From assembly GCF_009647655.1 (NCBI RefSeq), contig NZ_WJFD01000001.1, forward strand, positions 1,612,001 to 1,676,000: a stretch of DNA of 64,000 nucleotides, read 5' to 3'. A program made the translations under genes and the position numbers. This DNA is from Chitinophaga sp. SYP-B3965. Lineage in GTDB: Bacteria > Bacteroidota > Bacteroidia > Chitinophagales > Chitinophagaceae. This document shows positions 56,435 to 64,000 of the stretch, piece by piece. Under the pieces are notes generated by a model. It saw nothing but the letters and a program-made list of their open reading frames with translations. It was not told the DNA's origin and ran no database searches. Position 1 is the first letter of the stretch, and each line of letters begins with the position of its first letter.

Positions 56435-58840
56435 CTAATTCAACTGGTAATGCAATGACATTTCTGTACGGAAGTTTCCATACAGGTAATTCTGTGGCGT
56501 ATTGATAAGGTCTTTACGCAGATCTACGCTCACATTCACACTAAAGCGCTTCATCAATTGTGCAGCCGCCTGCTGGCGAACACCTATTTGCCTTACTACA
56601 TCCTTATTGTCCAGGAAGGTGAGGCTGCTGCTGCACTGGATCGTTTTTAGCAATGCGTAGTGGTACCCGGCGTCTATGTTTAACAGGTTACTGTAAGTTG
56701 CTGCATTCTTCAGGTCGCGGTTATAAAAGAGGTTACCGGTGACCATCCGGGTACCGATCATTACACTATGACTCACCTGTGTGTTGATGAACATGCTGCG
56801 TATAGGTTGCAGGGCATTTTCATAATTCAGCTGCTGTAATCCCAGCATGGCAAAACTCGTAAATGGGCGTGCCCACATTTTTCCATTCATCTGGGAAGAG
56901 AAATTGATCTTCCTGTTCAGGAATACAGCATCTGTATTTTTGTCGCTCACCGTATTCATTTTGCTCTGATGTATCCGGCTGCTGAACGTTAGTTTGCGGG
57001 AAACACGGTAGCGCCCATCCAGTGAAAAAGTGTAGTTCTTCCATTGGCTTCCGGTAACGGCGGAACGGGCCATGTTCTTTACATCGGAACGGAATTGTAT
57101 GCTGGCTTTGTTCTTCAGCCAGGTACGTTTCAGGTTGAGGCCGTATTGCAGCATACCGCGGCGGGAATAAGGGTTACCTGGATTATTATATCCTAAACCG
57201 GAATAGTTCAGGTACACTGTATGCCCTGTTCTCCATTTTGATATTTCACCACTGTAGCTCAATCCGGCGGAAGCGGTAACGAGGAAATCATCAAAGAAAC
57301 CGGCAATAGCGGCTTTAGAAACGGCCGCATGCTCCAGTCCGGATCCTGAACCGCCTGTGCGGTTAGCCGATTTAGAGAATTCCGCTTCTATCGAACCATA
57401 TTCACCAAGACTGAGTTGTTTGGAGAAAGTACCTACGAATGTATTCTGTGCCAGCGCCATTACATTGGGCGCACGGCCAGGGGAATTGCGGGCGTTAGCA
57501 TTCAATGCAGAAATATGGGTATGCCCTTTCCCGATGTCTCCCGGGCCAAGACGCAGGAACTGCAGGCTTTTAGCAGGCGCATCCATGGTAGCATTCAGCC
57601 CCATATCCCGTGGGGTCATTTCCCGGCTCTTTCCCACAGCTGCCATTATAAATTTATTCTTATCGTTTAGCAGTGATCCCGCTGCGCCTGTCATAAACAG
57701 ATCAGACACCGTACCCTTGCTGGCATTGGCCGCAATGTTCCCCACGTTCAGTTCTTTTACTTTCAATAAGATCTTTTGCAGGCCACCCATCGGTATGAGG
57801 TCTTCCGCCAGTTTTGTGGTGGATGCAGGATCTTCCATCCATTTATTTAAATTATCCTTCACCAAATGCTGGCTGTTCAACATCTGTGCGCCTCCACCCA
57901 ATTCATTCTTCAACTGCATCAGCTGGCCGTAATAATTTTCCAAAGCGCTATCCGGCAGTTGCCCTTTATTTAATACAAGATTGCGTAACTGTGAACTGTC
58001 CATATGCATCAGCTGATCGGCGTTCACATGGCGCAGGAGGCTGTCTTTCCCTCCTTTTAAGGCTTTCATCCTCTCGTCTACGAATGCACGCAGATGGGAT
58101 TTAAAATCAATGTCGTCCAGGAAGTATTTTTTGAGGTCGTAGTTTTTCTGGAGGTGGGCATTGATCTTCTTCACATAAGCCTCTTTATCAAAATTGAACT
58201 TCACCAGGTTGTCGTTTTCCATTTTGGAATCAAACTGGCTATATCCTGAAACGTTAGCATATTGAAGATTGACAGGAATACTACCTACAGTAACCTGGTC
58301 ATGCAATTGTATGTTGTTCCACCATCCGGAAGAATTACCCGTAGTATCTCCGTAACTGGCCTCTGCTCCTGCCTGCGACAACTTATTGGTGGGTTTACCG
58401 GGCAGTTTTAAAGCCCCCATGGCAGGATCATCTTTCATCAAAGCATAAAAGCCCCTGAGCTTATCATCAATGAACTTATTCATGCGGGACGTATCTTTCA
58501 GCAGTTTATATCCCTCCTCCAGCTGATGCGTTTTGAGCGCGCCGGAAGTGCCCTGCACATATGCAAAGAACTGCTGCTTTGCGGTATCGTTAAGCCCCTT
58601 TAAGTTGTGAGGCCGGGTAAAACCGGGTATCGGGCTGGAGGGTAAGACTGGTTTAGAAAAGCGGGAGAACTGTTTATTCAGTGAGTCCACCAATACTTTC
58701 CTAACAACGGCATTACCTGCAAAAGAGATGTTGTTTAAGATCACTTTTCCTGTATCCAGGGGGGGAACCGATTGTTGCGCATGCACGGGAAAAGCAATTG
58801 CAAGGCAAACAATAATGCCGGCATAACGGAGCAAGGTCAT
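56435..58840 (-). CDS. Predicted outer-membrane beta-barrel protein heading the RHS operon (801 aa)
   Basis: It has a signal peptide (YAGIIVCLAIAFPVHAQQ). Residues ~25-440 are mainly helical, with many lysine/leucine-rich stretches (HLQKNYDLKKYFLDDIDFKS; QLMQLKNELGGGAQMLNSQH). From ~450 to the end it is a series of alternating, aromatic-flanked strands (HTVYLNYSGLGYNNPGNPYS; FSLDGRYRVSRKLTFSSRIH), closing with FRTEMSLHYQLN, as in an outer-membrane barrel. It is the first gene of the seven-gene run, so it is a good candidate for the exporter or surface anchor. No known family is recognised. Confidence 0.7.
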   Translation of the reverse strand: MTLLRYAGIIVCLAIAFPVHAQQSVPPLDTGKVILNNISFAGNAVVRKVLVDSLNKQFSRFSKPVLPSSPIPGFTRPHNLKGLNDTAKQQFFAYVQGTSGALKTHQLEEGYKLLKDTSRMNKFIDDKLRGFYALMKDDPAMGALKLPGKPTNKLSQAGAEASYGDTTGNSSGWWNNIQLHDQVTVGSIPVNLQYANVSGYSQFDSKMENDNLVKFNFDKEAYVKKINAHLQKNYDLKKYFLDDIDFKSHLRAFVDERMKALKGGKDSLLRHVNADQLMHMDSSQLRNLVLNKGQLPDSALENYYGQLMQLKNELGGGAQMLNSQHLVKDNLNKWMEDPASTTKLAEDLIPMGGLQKILLKVKELNVGNIAANASKGTVSDLFMTGAAGSLLNDKNKFIMAAVGKSREMTPRDMGLNATMDAPAKSLQFLRLGPGDIGKGHTHISALNANARNSPGRAPNVMALAQNTFVGTFSKQLSLGEYGSIEAEFSKSANRTGGSGSGLEHAAVSKAAIAGFFDDFLVTASAGLSYSGEISKWRTGHTVYLNYSGLGYNNPGNPYSRRGMLQYGLNLKRTWLKNKASIQFRSDVKNMARSAVTGSQWKNYTFSLDGRYRVSRKLTFSSRIHQSKMNTVSDKNTDAVFLNRKINFSSQMNGKMWARPFTSFAMLGLQQLNYENALQPIRSMFINTQVSHSVMIGTRMVTGNLFYNRDLKNAATYSNLLNIDAGYHYALLKTIQCSSSLTFLDNKDVVRQIGVRQQAAAQLMKRFSVNVSVDLRKDLINTPQNYLYGNFRTEMSLHYQLN

Positions 58841-59064
58841 AGTTCACGTTTAAGAATTACATAGCATGGACTAACACATACAGCAAAAGCTGCAGTGAAA
58901 ACCATTACGGGTTATCGGTACAGGTAAACATTATGTATTACGGGAATTGGATTGTATCACTAGGCTAGGTTATCATTCCGGGTTCAAACACAATCTATTC
59001 TGGTATACGGGATATTCACGGGTTTTATAAGGTTACATGTCTCTTGTCTTTCTGAATCACCTCT

Positions 59065-59095
59065 CAAAAATATAAACAAATTTCAATAATCAAAA
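59065..59095 (-). promoter_or_regulatory. Promoter candidate for the RHS operon
   Basis: Read on the minus strand, TTTTG (59095-59091) is followed after 18 bases by TATTTTTG (59072-59065), matching the Bacteroidota TTTG / TAnnTTTG promoter pattern. The region is AT-rich, so chance matches are possible. Confidence 0.5.
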
Positions 59096-59188
59096 TAAAT
59101 TCTAATAAAAAAAACTAAGATATAAGTAAAGGAGCCACCAGCATAAAAAGGGTGTCAAATGGATAGAAAATATCCCAGGAAAATTTGC

Positions 59189-59221
59189 GTAGTTAAATAA
59201 CTACATTTATATTCGTAGTAA
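59189..59221 (+). promoter_or_regulatory. Repeated GTAGTTA half-sites upstream of DUF4256 gene
   Basis: GTAGTTA (59189-59195) and TAACTAC (59198-59204) form a near-contiguous palindrome; a third half-site GTAGTAA (59215-59221) lies ten bases on. They end 15 bases before the ATG, a suitable place for a repressor of the BlaI, ArsR or MarR kind, though none is encoded nearby. Confidence 0.45.
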
Positions 59222-59235
59222 TAAAGCCTGAAAAC

Positions 59236-59802
59236 ATGACTACCCACAAGAAAAAGTTGTCGCCTGAACAACGTAAAGAACTGCTCACTGCATTAAAAGC
59301 CCGTTTTGAGAAAAACATGGGCCGCCATAAAGGTATTACATGGGATAAAGTGCAAGCGAAACTGGAAGATCATGCTGATAAATTATGGTCGCTTAATGAA
59401 ATGGAAAGTACTGGCGGAGAACCGGATGTTGTGGGGTTTGATAAAAAGACAGGCGAATACATTTTCTATGATTGTTCAGCAGAAAGCCCTAAAGGCCGCA
59501 GAAGTATTTGTTACGACTATGAAGCGCTGGCTGCCAGGAAAGAACATAAACCAAAAAATAACGTCATTGATATGGCAGCTGCCATGGGTATTAAGCTTTT
59601 AACAGAAGAAGAATACCGTGCGTTGCAACAGCTGGGTAGTTTCGATACAAAAACGTCCAGCTGGATAGTCACCCCTTCAGATATCAGGGAACTGGGTGGG
59701 GCCCTCTTTATGGATCGCCGCTATAACACTGTTTTTCTGTATCATAACGGCGCTGATTCTTATTATGGCGCCAGGGCGTTCAGGGGTTCGTTAAGGGTTT
59801 GA
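59236..59802 (+). CDS. DUF4256-family protein
   Basis: A 188-residue cytoplasmic protein with the DUF4256 pattern: LSPEQRKELLTALKARFEKN, then KLWSLNEMESTGGEPDVVGF (~52-71), FYDCSAESPKGRRSICYDYE and ALFMDRRYNTVFLYHNGADS near the C-terminus. The function of the family is not known. The start follows an AT-rich region with repeated half-sites. Its last 40 bases overlap the end of the convergent small membrane protein gene. Confidence 0.9.
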   Translation: MTTHKKKLSPEQRKELLTALKARFEKNMGRHKGITWDKVQAKLEDHADKLWSLNEMESTGGEPDVVGFDKKTGEYIFYDCSAESPKGRRSICYDYEALAARKEHKPKNNVIDMAAAMGIKLLTEEEYRALQQLGSFDTKTSSWIVTPSDIRELGGALFMDRRYNTVFLYHNGADSYYGARAFRGSLRV

Positions 59803-60203
59803 ATAATCCTATCAAACACTGGCAGCCTTAATTCATCCTGCTCAAATTGCTTTATTTTTAATTTTCCCTGGTAATATACAGCCAGGTAAACATTCCTTTT
59901 TTTAAACTTAAAATCTGCATGGCTGCCGCTTAGCTGTTTGATGATGCTTCTGTCATCATAACTGATATTAATATTACTATCATCCATCCTGATAGCAACA
60001 ATGCGGTAACGTTCTTCTCCTCTTATCTTTAAATATCGCAGCACAAAAAAGATGATAGCTGTCCCCAACGCGGCAGTAAGGAATGTAGTCAGTGCACAGG
60101 TAAGAAAGATAACGCTGGTCATAATTGCATTAAACTGAAGCGCACGATTCCGTCTTATTTCATAGGTGTTTTTTCCGGCGAGGCTGAATTCAAATAATGG
60201 CAT
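59763..60203 (-). CDS. Small membrane protein of unknown function
   Basis: A 146-residue protein with two adjacent membrane helices (about 24-40 and 42-58, IMTSVIFLTCALTTFLTAAL) followed by a cytoplasmic or periplasmic beta-rich domain (MDDSNINISYDDRSIIKQLS; YLAVYYQGKLKIKQFEQDEL). It resembles small YcxB- or PH-like membrane proteins, but I cannot assign it. It is convergent with DUF4256, overlapping by 40 bases, and a terminator separates it from the upstream cytochrome operon. Confidence 0.7.
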   Translation of the reverse strand: MPLFEFSLAGKNTYEIRRNRALQFNAIMTSVIFLTCALTTFLTAALGTAIIFFVLRYLKIRGEERYRIVAIRMDDSNINISYDDRSIIKQLSGSHADFKFKKRNVYLAVYYQGKLKIKQFEQDELRLPVFDRIIQTLNEPLNALAP

Positions 60204-60224
60204 AGCGCAACAATATACAAATAA

Positions 60225-60253
60225 AAAGGCCTCCTGTTAATCAGGAGGCCTTT
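60225..60253 (-). terminator. Terminator after the cytochrome gene
   Basis: AAAGGCCTCCTG (60225-60236) pairs perfectly with CAGGAGGCCTTT (60242-60253), with a five-base loop. On the minus strand the stem ends in TTTTTAT, so it stops the cytochrome/DUF1080 operon. Confidence 0.88.
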
Positions 60254-60272
60254 CATTATAAAACACTATCGT

Positions 60273-62231
60273 TTACTTCAAAGAATTGATCCAGCCGGCG
60301 ATCTTCAGGGCATCTGCCTTTGGTACCTGTGGCATAGGAGGCATCTCCGTAGCATAACCAGGCCAGTTCTCCGGGTTTGGATTGTAGATCAGCTTCACCA
60401 TCATTTCATTGCTGTAATGCTTCTTGGCAATATCCTTGAACGCAGGTCCTACCTGTTTCTTATCAGCGTTATGACACGCAGCGCAGGTGTATTTCAGGAG
60501 CAATGGTTTCACTTCTTCATAAGTGGCTACTTTCGGTGCAGCAGGTCTAACTGCGGCTGTTGTTGTTGCAGCAGCTTTAGTTCCAGGCTTCACTGCAGCA
60601 ACCGGTTTAGCTTTCACAGCAGCAGCAGCTTCCTTCGCAGAATTGCGGGTGCTTACTCCACTCATAGCCAGCTTGTTACCCTCAGGAATATTATTCAGTG
60701 TATAATATCCAGTCGGGTGTACAAGTGAATAGAAGTTATCTTTAGAACGCACACCTTCCAGTGTGATGTTGTGAATGTAGTACTGACGAAGATTATCTAC
60801 GATCACACGTACTTTCAATCCATCTTCAGACACCTTCACCCCTTTCACTTCACATTTCTCCATGTTCACGGTAGGGCTGCCATATATAGGATGGTATTTG
60901 TAGATAAAACTTTCTACAGAATACGCAGCCAGGTCTTCTGCTGATTTCTTATCTACCGGTAAAGTGAATTCTATTTCAAAACCATCGGGCATCGCCTTCA
61001 CAGTTTGCATTTCAAAAGGTATGCGGTTGTTCCATACCAGGCGTTGTAAACCTTCGTTGGCATCACCGGCAGAACCCCATCCACGATTAGTTTCTCCCAC
61101 AAAGAGAGAACCATCCTGGCCCCATGCCATACGTAATACACCTGACTGGAAACCCTGGCGGAAATCAAATGCCACACCCTGGTATTCACCGTTCACTTTT
61201 TCCATCACCACCCGCATGATCTTACTTTGACCCTGGTCACCAACGAGTGTCTGACCGGCAAAAGGACCGAATGCACCTTCAGGGATCTTTACCATTTCTG
61301 AGTTAGAGATACCCAGTACACCGTGTGGTAACCATACAGCAGGAAGACGTAATTCAGGAATAGTTTTCTTTACCTCGAACATGGTTTTGAATTTTTCATC
61401 AATCACGTTCTCTGGTTTGATCGCCCTGCCCTGTGCATTTCTTACTTTGCGCTCATCCAGTACTGCATTGAATGCTGCGGCGGTGAGCTTGAGCGGGGAA
61501 TTAGGTTCGCCCGTCCAGCGGAGACCGGCGGGGTGACCCACGAAATCTCCTTTCTTTACGCGCCATACACCACCGGAGCCCATATAGTCACCCTGATTTT
61601 CTGTGTAGAACAATTCACCATCCACCATACTGATACCGCAAGGGGAACGCATACCGGTAGCCCATGGCTCCATTTTGCTTCCGTCTGCGGAAATGTGCAT
61701 GATCCATCCTCTCCAGGGAACACGGCTCTCACCGCGCCACCATTCTTCATCCCCGAACGCCACGTTGGCGGATACGAAGAAAGAACCATCGGGCGCTAAT
61801 TTAGGCCCGAAAGAATATTCATGATAGTGACCGGAAATAGGCCATGCGTATACGGTTTCATATACGTCTGCTTTACCGTCCATATTGGTGTCTACCAGTT
61901 TGGTGAGTTCACCTCTTTGTGCGCAATAGAGGGCGCCGTCTTTCCAGGCAAGGCCCAGTATTTCGTGCAAACCGGAGGCAAACTTGCGGAAGAAAGGTCT
62001 TCTGCTGGTAGGATTTTCTACAATGTACACATCACCGCGGCGGGTGGATACACCCAGATCGCCATTCGGCAATACGGTGAGGCCGCCTACTTCCAGCAGG
62101 GTGCCTTCCGGCGAGCTCATCTTCTGTATCCTGAAGTAATCTTCTTCCTTCGGCGTTTCCTGTGCAAATGCTGAAACAGCAGCGCAGAAAGGAAGTAAGT
62201 ATAATGCAGCTTTCTTTATAATATTTTTCAT
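60273..62231 (-). CDS. Periplasmic propeller protein with C-terminal cytochrome c domain
   Basis: A 652-residue exported protein (signal peptide ending AAVSAFAQ). Residues ~30-440 form a glucose/sorbosone dehydrogenase-like beta-propeller (LLEVGGLTVLPNGDLGVSTR; WATGMRSPCGISMVDGELFY). An Ig-like part and an Ala/Lys/Pro-rich linker (about 545-578) follow, then a class I cytochrome c domain with heme motif CAACH (583-587) and methionine ligand candidates in EMPPMPQ (630, 633). It likely passes electrons from a sugar or polyol oxidation to the periplasmic chain. It lies 20 bases after the DUF1080 gene in the same operon, a pairing seen in keto-sugar pathways. Confidence 0.88.
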   Translation of the reverse strand: MKNIIKKAALYLLPFCAAVSAFAQETPKEEDYFRIQKMSSPEGTLLEVGGLTVLPNGDLGVSTRRGDVYIVENPTSRRPFFRKFASGLHEILGLAWKDGALYCAQRGELTKLVDTNMDGKADVYETVYAWPISGHYHEYSFGPKLAPDGSFFVSANVAFGDEEWWRGESRVPWRGWIMHISADGSKMEPWATGMRSPCGISMVDGELFYTENQGDYMGSGGVWRVKKGDFVGHPAGLRWTGEPNSPLKLTAAAFNAVLDERKVRNAQGRAIKPENVIDEKFKTMFEVKKTIPELRLPAVWLPHGVLGISNSEMVKIPEGAFGPFAGQTLVGDQGQSKIMRVVMEKVNGEYQGVAFDFRQGFQSGVLRMAWGQDGSLFVGETNRGWGSAGDANEGLQRLVWNNRIPFEMQTVKAMPDGFEIEFTLPVDKKSAEDLAAYSVESFIYKYHPIYGSPTVNMEKCEVKGVKVSEDGLKVRVIVDNLRQYYIHNITLEGVRSKDNFYSLVHPTGYYTLNNIPEGNKLAMSGVSTRNSAKEAAAAVKAKPVAAVKPGTKAAATTTAAVRPAAPKVATYEEVKPLLLKYTCAACHNADKKQVGPAFKDIAKKHYSNEMMVKLIYNPNPENWPGYATEMPPMPQVPKADALKIAGWINSLK

Positions 62232-62251
62232 TGCGTCAGTTCTGTAAATGT

Positions 62252-64000
62252 TTAGAAAAGGATGGAATAGCTCAACTTGCCTTTCACCGGTATGATCAAC
62301 TCTTTGCGGTTGCCGGCATCACGCACTACAGGTTTGGCGCCGCTGGCATCCAGTAACTGCAGGTAATACGACTTCCCATCTATTACATACTGATCTTTTT
62401 CTCCTACTTCTATCTGCGCACCTTCTGCGAGTTTCGCATAAAGGTCGCCGGCAGGTGCTGTTACCGTGATCTCGCGGGAGATGCCATGGCCGTCTTCTGA
62501 TACACGGATGGCGTCTGTTACGTTGGAACCGAAGATCTGGTATTTGAAGGTGGGCCTGTCCTTTTCATCCAGTACATATCCTTTAGGACGGTAGCTGGTG
62601 CCGGTGGAATCTGCATTCCATGCAGCCTGTTCGTTAGCTAATCTGCCCAGTGTAAAGAAAGGCAAACCAAAACGTTGCACAGCGCCTTGCGGACGGGCAG
62701 TACCGTTTCCTCTTTCATGCCACATTGGGGTGGTTTCCAGGAAATCGCCTCTCCACAATTGCACTAAGTTTCCTTTATCCAGGTCATATGTGTAATGCAG
62801 TTTTTCAGGGCTGCCTACAGATACGGCATGTACAACTCTTGTACGGTTGCCCACATCCATGAAGCTGCGCAGGATGGTGTTTGTTTCTGCACCTACGAGG
62901 ATTGGATCTGTATCATCCGGTGTGATGGCATCTCCGGTATAGAATTCGCGGATGCCAGGGCCTGCGATGCTGAGCCCTAAAGCAGGGTTTCCATAGTCTC
63001 CTGCCCTGCCGTAAATGATCTCTACTGGCAGATCACCGGCGGATAAATTTGCTTTCCCGCCCCGTTGGCCAAATGGCACTACTACCTGGTTATTGATCTT
63101 CACCTCTGCGCCGCCACCTTGTCCGTTGAGGGCGAAGTTGTATTCTCCCGCCTCTTTTACTTTCAGGGTGCCTTTATACAGGATCTGGTATTCTTTGCTT
63201 AAGGGGCCTGCATTAGCGGTGAGCTTAGCTACGGTACCCTGTGCTTCTGCTTTTTGGGCAGAGAGGTTTACATTGGGTTCATAGCGGCCTTTATATACGC
63301 TGTATTGCAGATTAGTAAGTTCAGGAAGCGCCTTATCAAATTGTTTGATCGTAATATTCTTAAAGGCTACCGCACCATGATCTCCCTGGATACGCAGGGG
63401 GCCGGTGGCTTTTTCATCGCCGCCGCCAATGGAACCACGGGTAGGGCCCATTAATTCTACATTCTCATGGATCATCACACCGTTCAGTTCCATGCGGATG
63501 ATGCGGGCATTCTCTATTTTCTTGCCGGTAACATCAAAACGGGGTGCCTGGAAGGAAACTTTCAGGTGTTGCCATAAACCGGGTGCTTTGCTGGTGTTCT
63601 GGCGGGGAGCATAACCCTGGTAGCCTTTCTGGCCTTCTGGTTTGCTATCGTCCCAGCGTTCGTAGATACCACCGTTATCGCCGGATTTGGGGGAGCGTAC
63701 GCCCCAGCTGTCCAGCAGCTGCAGTTCGTACCGGCCCTGTAAGTAAATACCGGAATTGGAGCCTGCTGCCATCATATAATCCAGTTCCAGGTCAAGATCT
63801 CCATGTTCCAGGTTGGAAAAGAGATCTTCCCCGTGCGCCTTTTTACCGGGCATATTCACCAGGATACCAGCGCCTTTGGCGGTGTTGAGCACATTGGGCT
63901 GATTCAGGCTGGCGGATACATCGCCTGCAATTTGCCAGCTACTTCCGGGATTCTTAAAAGAAGAAAAATCCTGCAGCGGGATCTGGCCTGACTGGCCGAT
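62252..64000 (-). CDS. DUF1080 (3-keto-disaccharide hydrolase-like) protein, cut by the window edge
   Basis: The reading frame is open to base 64000, so the N-terminus is missing; about 582 residues are visible. The first ~195 visible residues form the DUF1080 concanavalin-like sandwich, with SSWQIAGD near the edge, then DLELDYMMAAGSNSGIYLQG, QLLDSWGVRSPKSGDNGGIY and LKVSFQAPRFD. The central part has a PA14-like module (KGTLKVKEAGEYNFALNGQG). The C-terminal ~250 residues form a further beta-rich domain. DUF1080 members include 3-keto-disaccharide and 3-keto-glycoside hydrolases; that activity is inferred here. It is the visible upstream partner of the cytochrome gene, 20 bases away. Confidence 0.87.
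   Translation of the reverse strand: MGQSGQIPLQDFSSFKNPGSSWQIAGDVSASLNQPNVLNTAKGAGILVNMPGKKAHGEDLFSNLEHGDLDLELDYMMAAGSNSGIYLQGRYELQLLDSWGVRSPKSGDNGGIYERWDDSKPEGQKGYQGYAPRQNTSKAPGLWQHLKVSFQAPRFDVTGKKIENARIIRMELNGVMIHENVELMGPTRGSIGGGDEKATGPLRIQGDHGAVAFKNITIKQFDKALPELTNLQYSVYKGRYEPNVNLSAQKAEAQGTVAKLTANAGPLSKEYQILYKGTLKVKEAGEYNFALNGQGGGAEVKINNQVVVPFGQRGGKANLSAGDLPVEIIYGRAGDYGNPALGLSIAGPGIREFYTGDAITPDDTDPILVGAETNTILRSFMDVGNRTRVVHAVSVGSPEKLHYTYDLDKGNLVQLWRGDFLETTPMWHERGNGTARPQGAVQRFGLPFFTLGRLANEQAAWNADSTGTSYRPKGYVLDEKDRPTFKYQIFGSNVTDAIRVSEDGHGISREITVTAPAGDLYAKLAEGAQIEVGEKDQYVIDGKSYYLQLLDASGAKPVVRDAGNRKELIIPVKGKLSYSILF

Larger units (their letters stand above)
58841..59235. other. Intergenic region between RHS operon and DUF4256 gene
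   Basis: This 395-base, AT-rich spacer separates divergent transcription units. It holds a minus-strand promoter candidate (59065-59095), leaving a leader of about 220 nt before the barrel gene, and an inverted-repeat operator candidate near the DUF4256 start. I see no ORF or RNA gene. Confidence 0.6.

Overview
The window reads as a chromosomal segment of a Bacteroidota bacterium, most likely family Chitinophagaceae (Chitinophaga-like). Evidence: SusC/SusD pairs with FecR/ECF-sigma cassettes, a type IX secretion (T9SS) type B sorting domain, DUF5916 and DUF1080 proteins, a very large RHS protein ending in the Bacteroidota-type core, and promoter-like TAnnTTTG elements. There are no rRNA or tRNA genes, CRISPR arrays or insertion sequences that I can see.

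Layout. 1-7.4 kb (minus strand): an ECF sigma/FecR pair whose receptor would lie off the left edge, a GH106-type alpha-L-rhamnosidase, a GNAT acetyltransferase and a T9SS-exported lectin/PKD protein. 7.5-8.7 kb: a protein related to diadenylate cyclase-like (DAC) sensor domains. 8.9-9.9 kb: an ECF sigma overlapping a four-helix membrane protein. 10-14.7 kb (plus): a tight operon of TPR-AAA ATPase, TPR membrane protein, cupin, and metallophosphoesterase/PQQ-propeller protein, closed by a perfect bidirectional terminator. 14.7-18.6 kb: a DUF4139 protein and a DUF5916 protein. 18.6-27 kb (minus): a complete polysaccharide utilisation locus (ECF sigma, FecR, SusC with STN domain, SusD, GH30 lipoprotein), with a candidate antisense small RNA in the susC leader. 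27-34.5 kb: flavin-dependent oxidoreductase, GH95-like hydrolase, two tandem paralogous secreted proteins, and an FtsX/MacB-type permease behind CGGACA inverted repeats. 34.5-37.2 kb: a duplicated-domain protein and an 85-residue protein. 37.2-58.8 kb (minus): the outstanding region. 59.2-64 kb: DUF4256 protein, small membrane protein, a c-type cytochrome/propeller protein and a truncated DUF1080 protein.

The 37.2-58.8 kb block is seven co-directional genes spaced by -4 to +13 bases, and every product carries an export signal. They are an outer-membrane-barrel-like protein (801 aa), a secreted beta-rich protein (368 aa), a lipoprotein (163 aa), a 2489-aa protein with an SpvB/RHS-like start, two sugar-binding-like modules and one terminal YD repeat, a 262-aa anchored protein, a 2912-aa RHS protein with a 238-residue unrecognised tail, and an AT-rich lipoprotein gene directly after that tail. 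My inference is a two-subunit, surface-assembled RHS cage with its own envelope factors, carrying a variable C-terminal effector with a lipoprotein immunity candidate. Family names are given from recognition by eye; no database search was possible.
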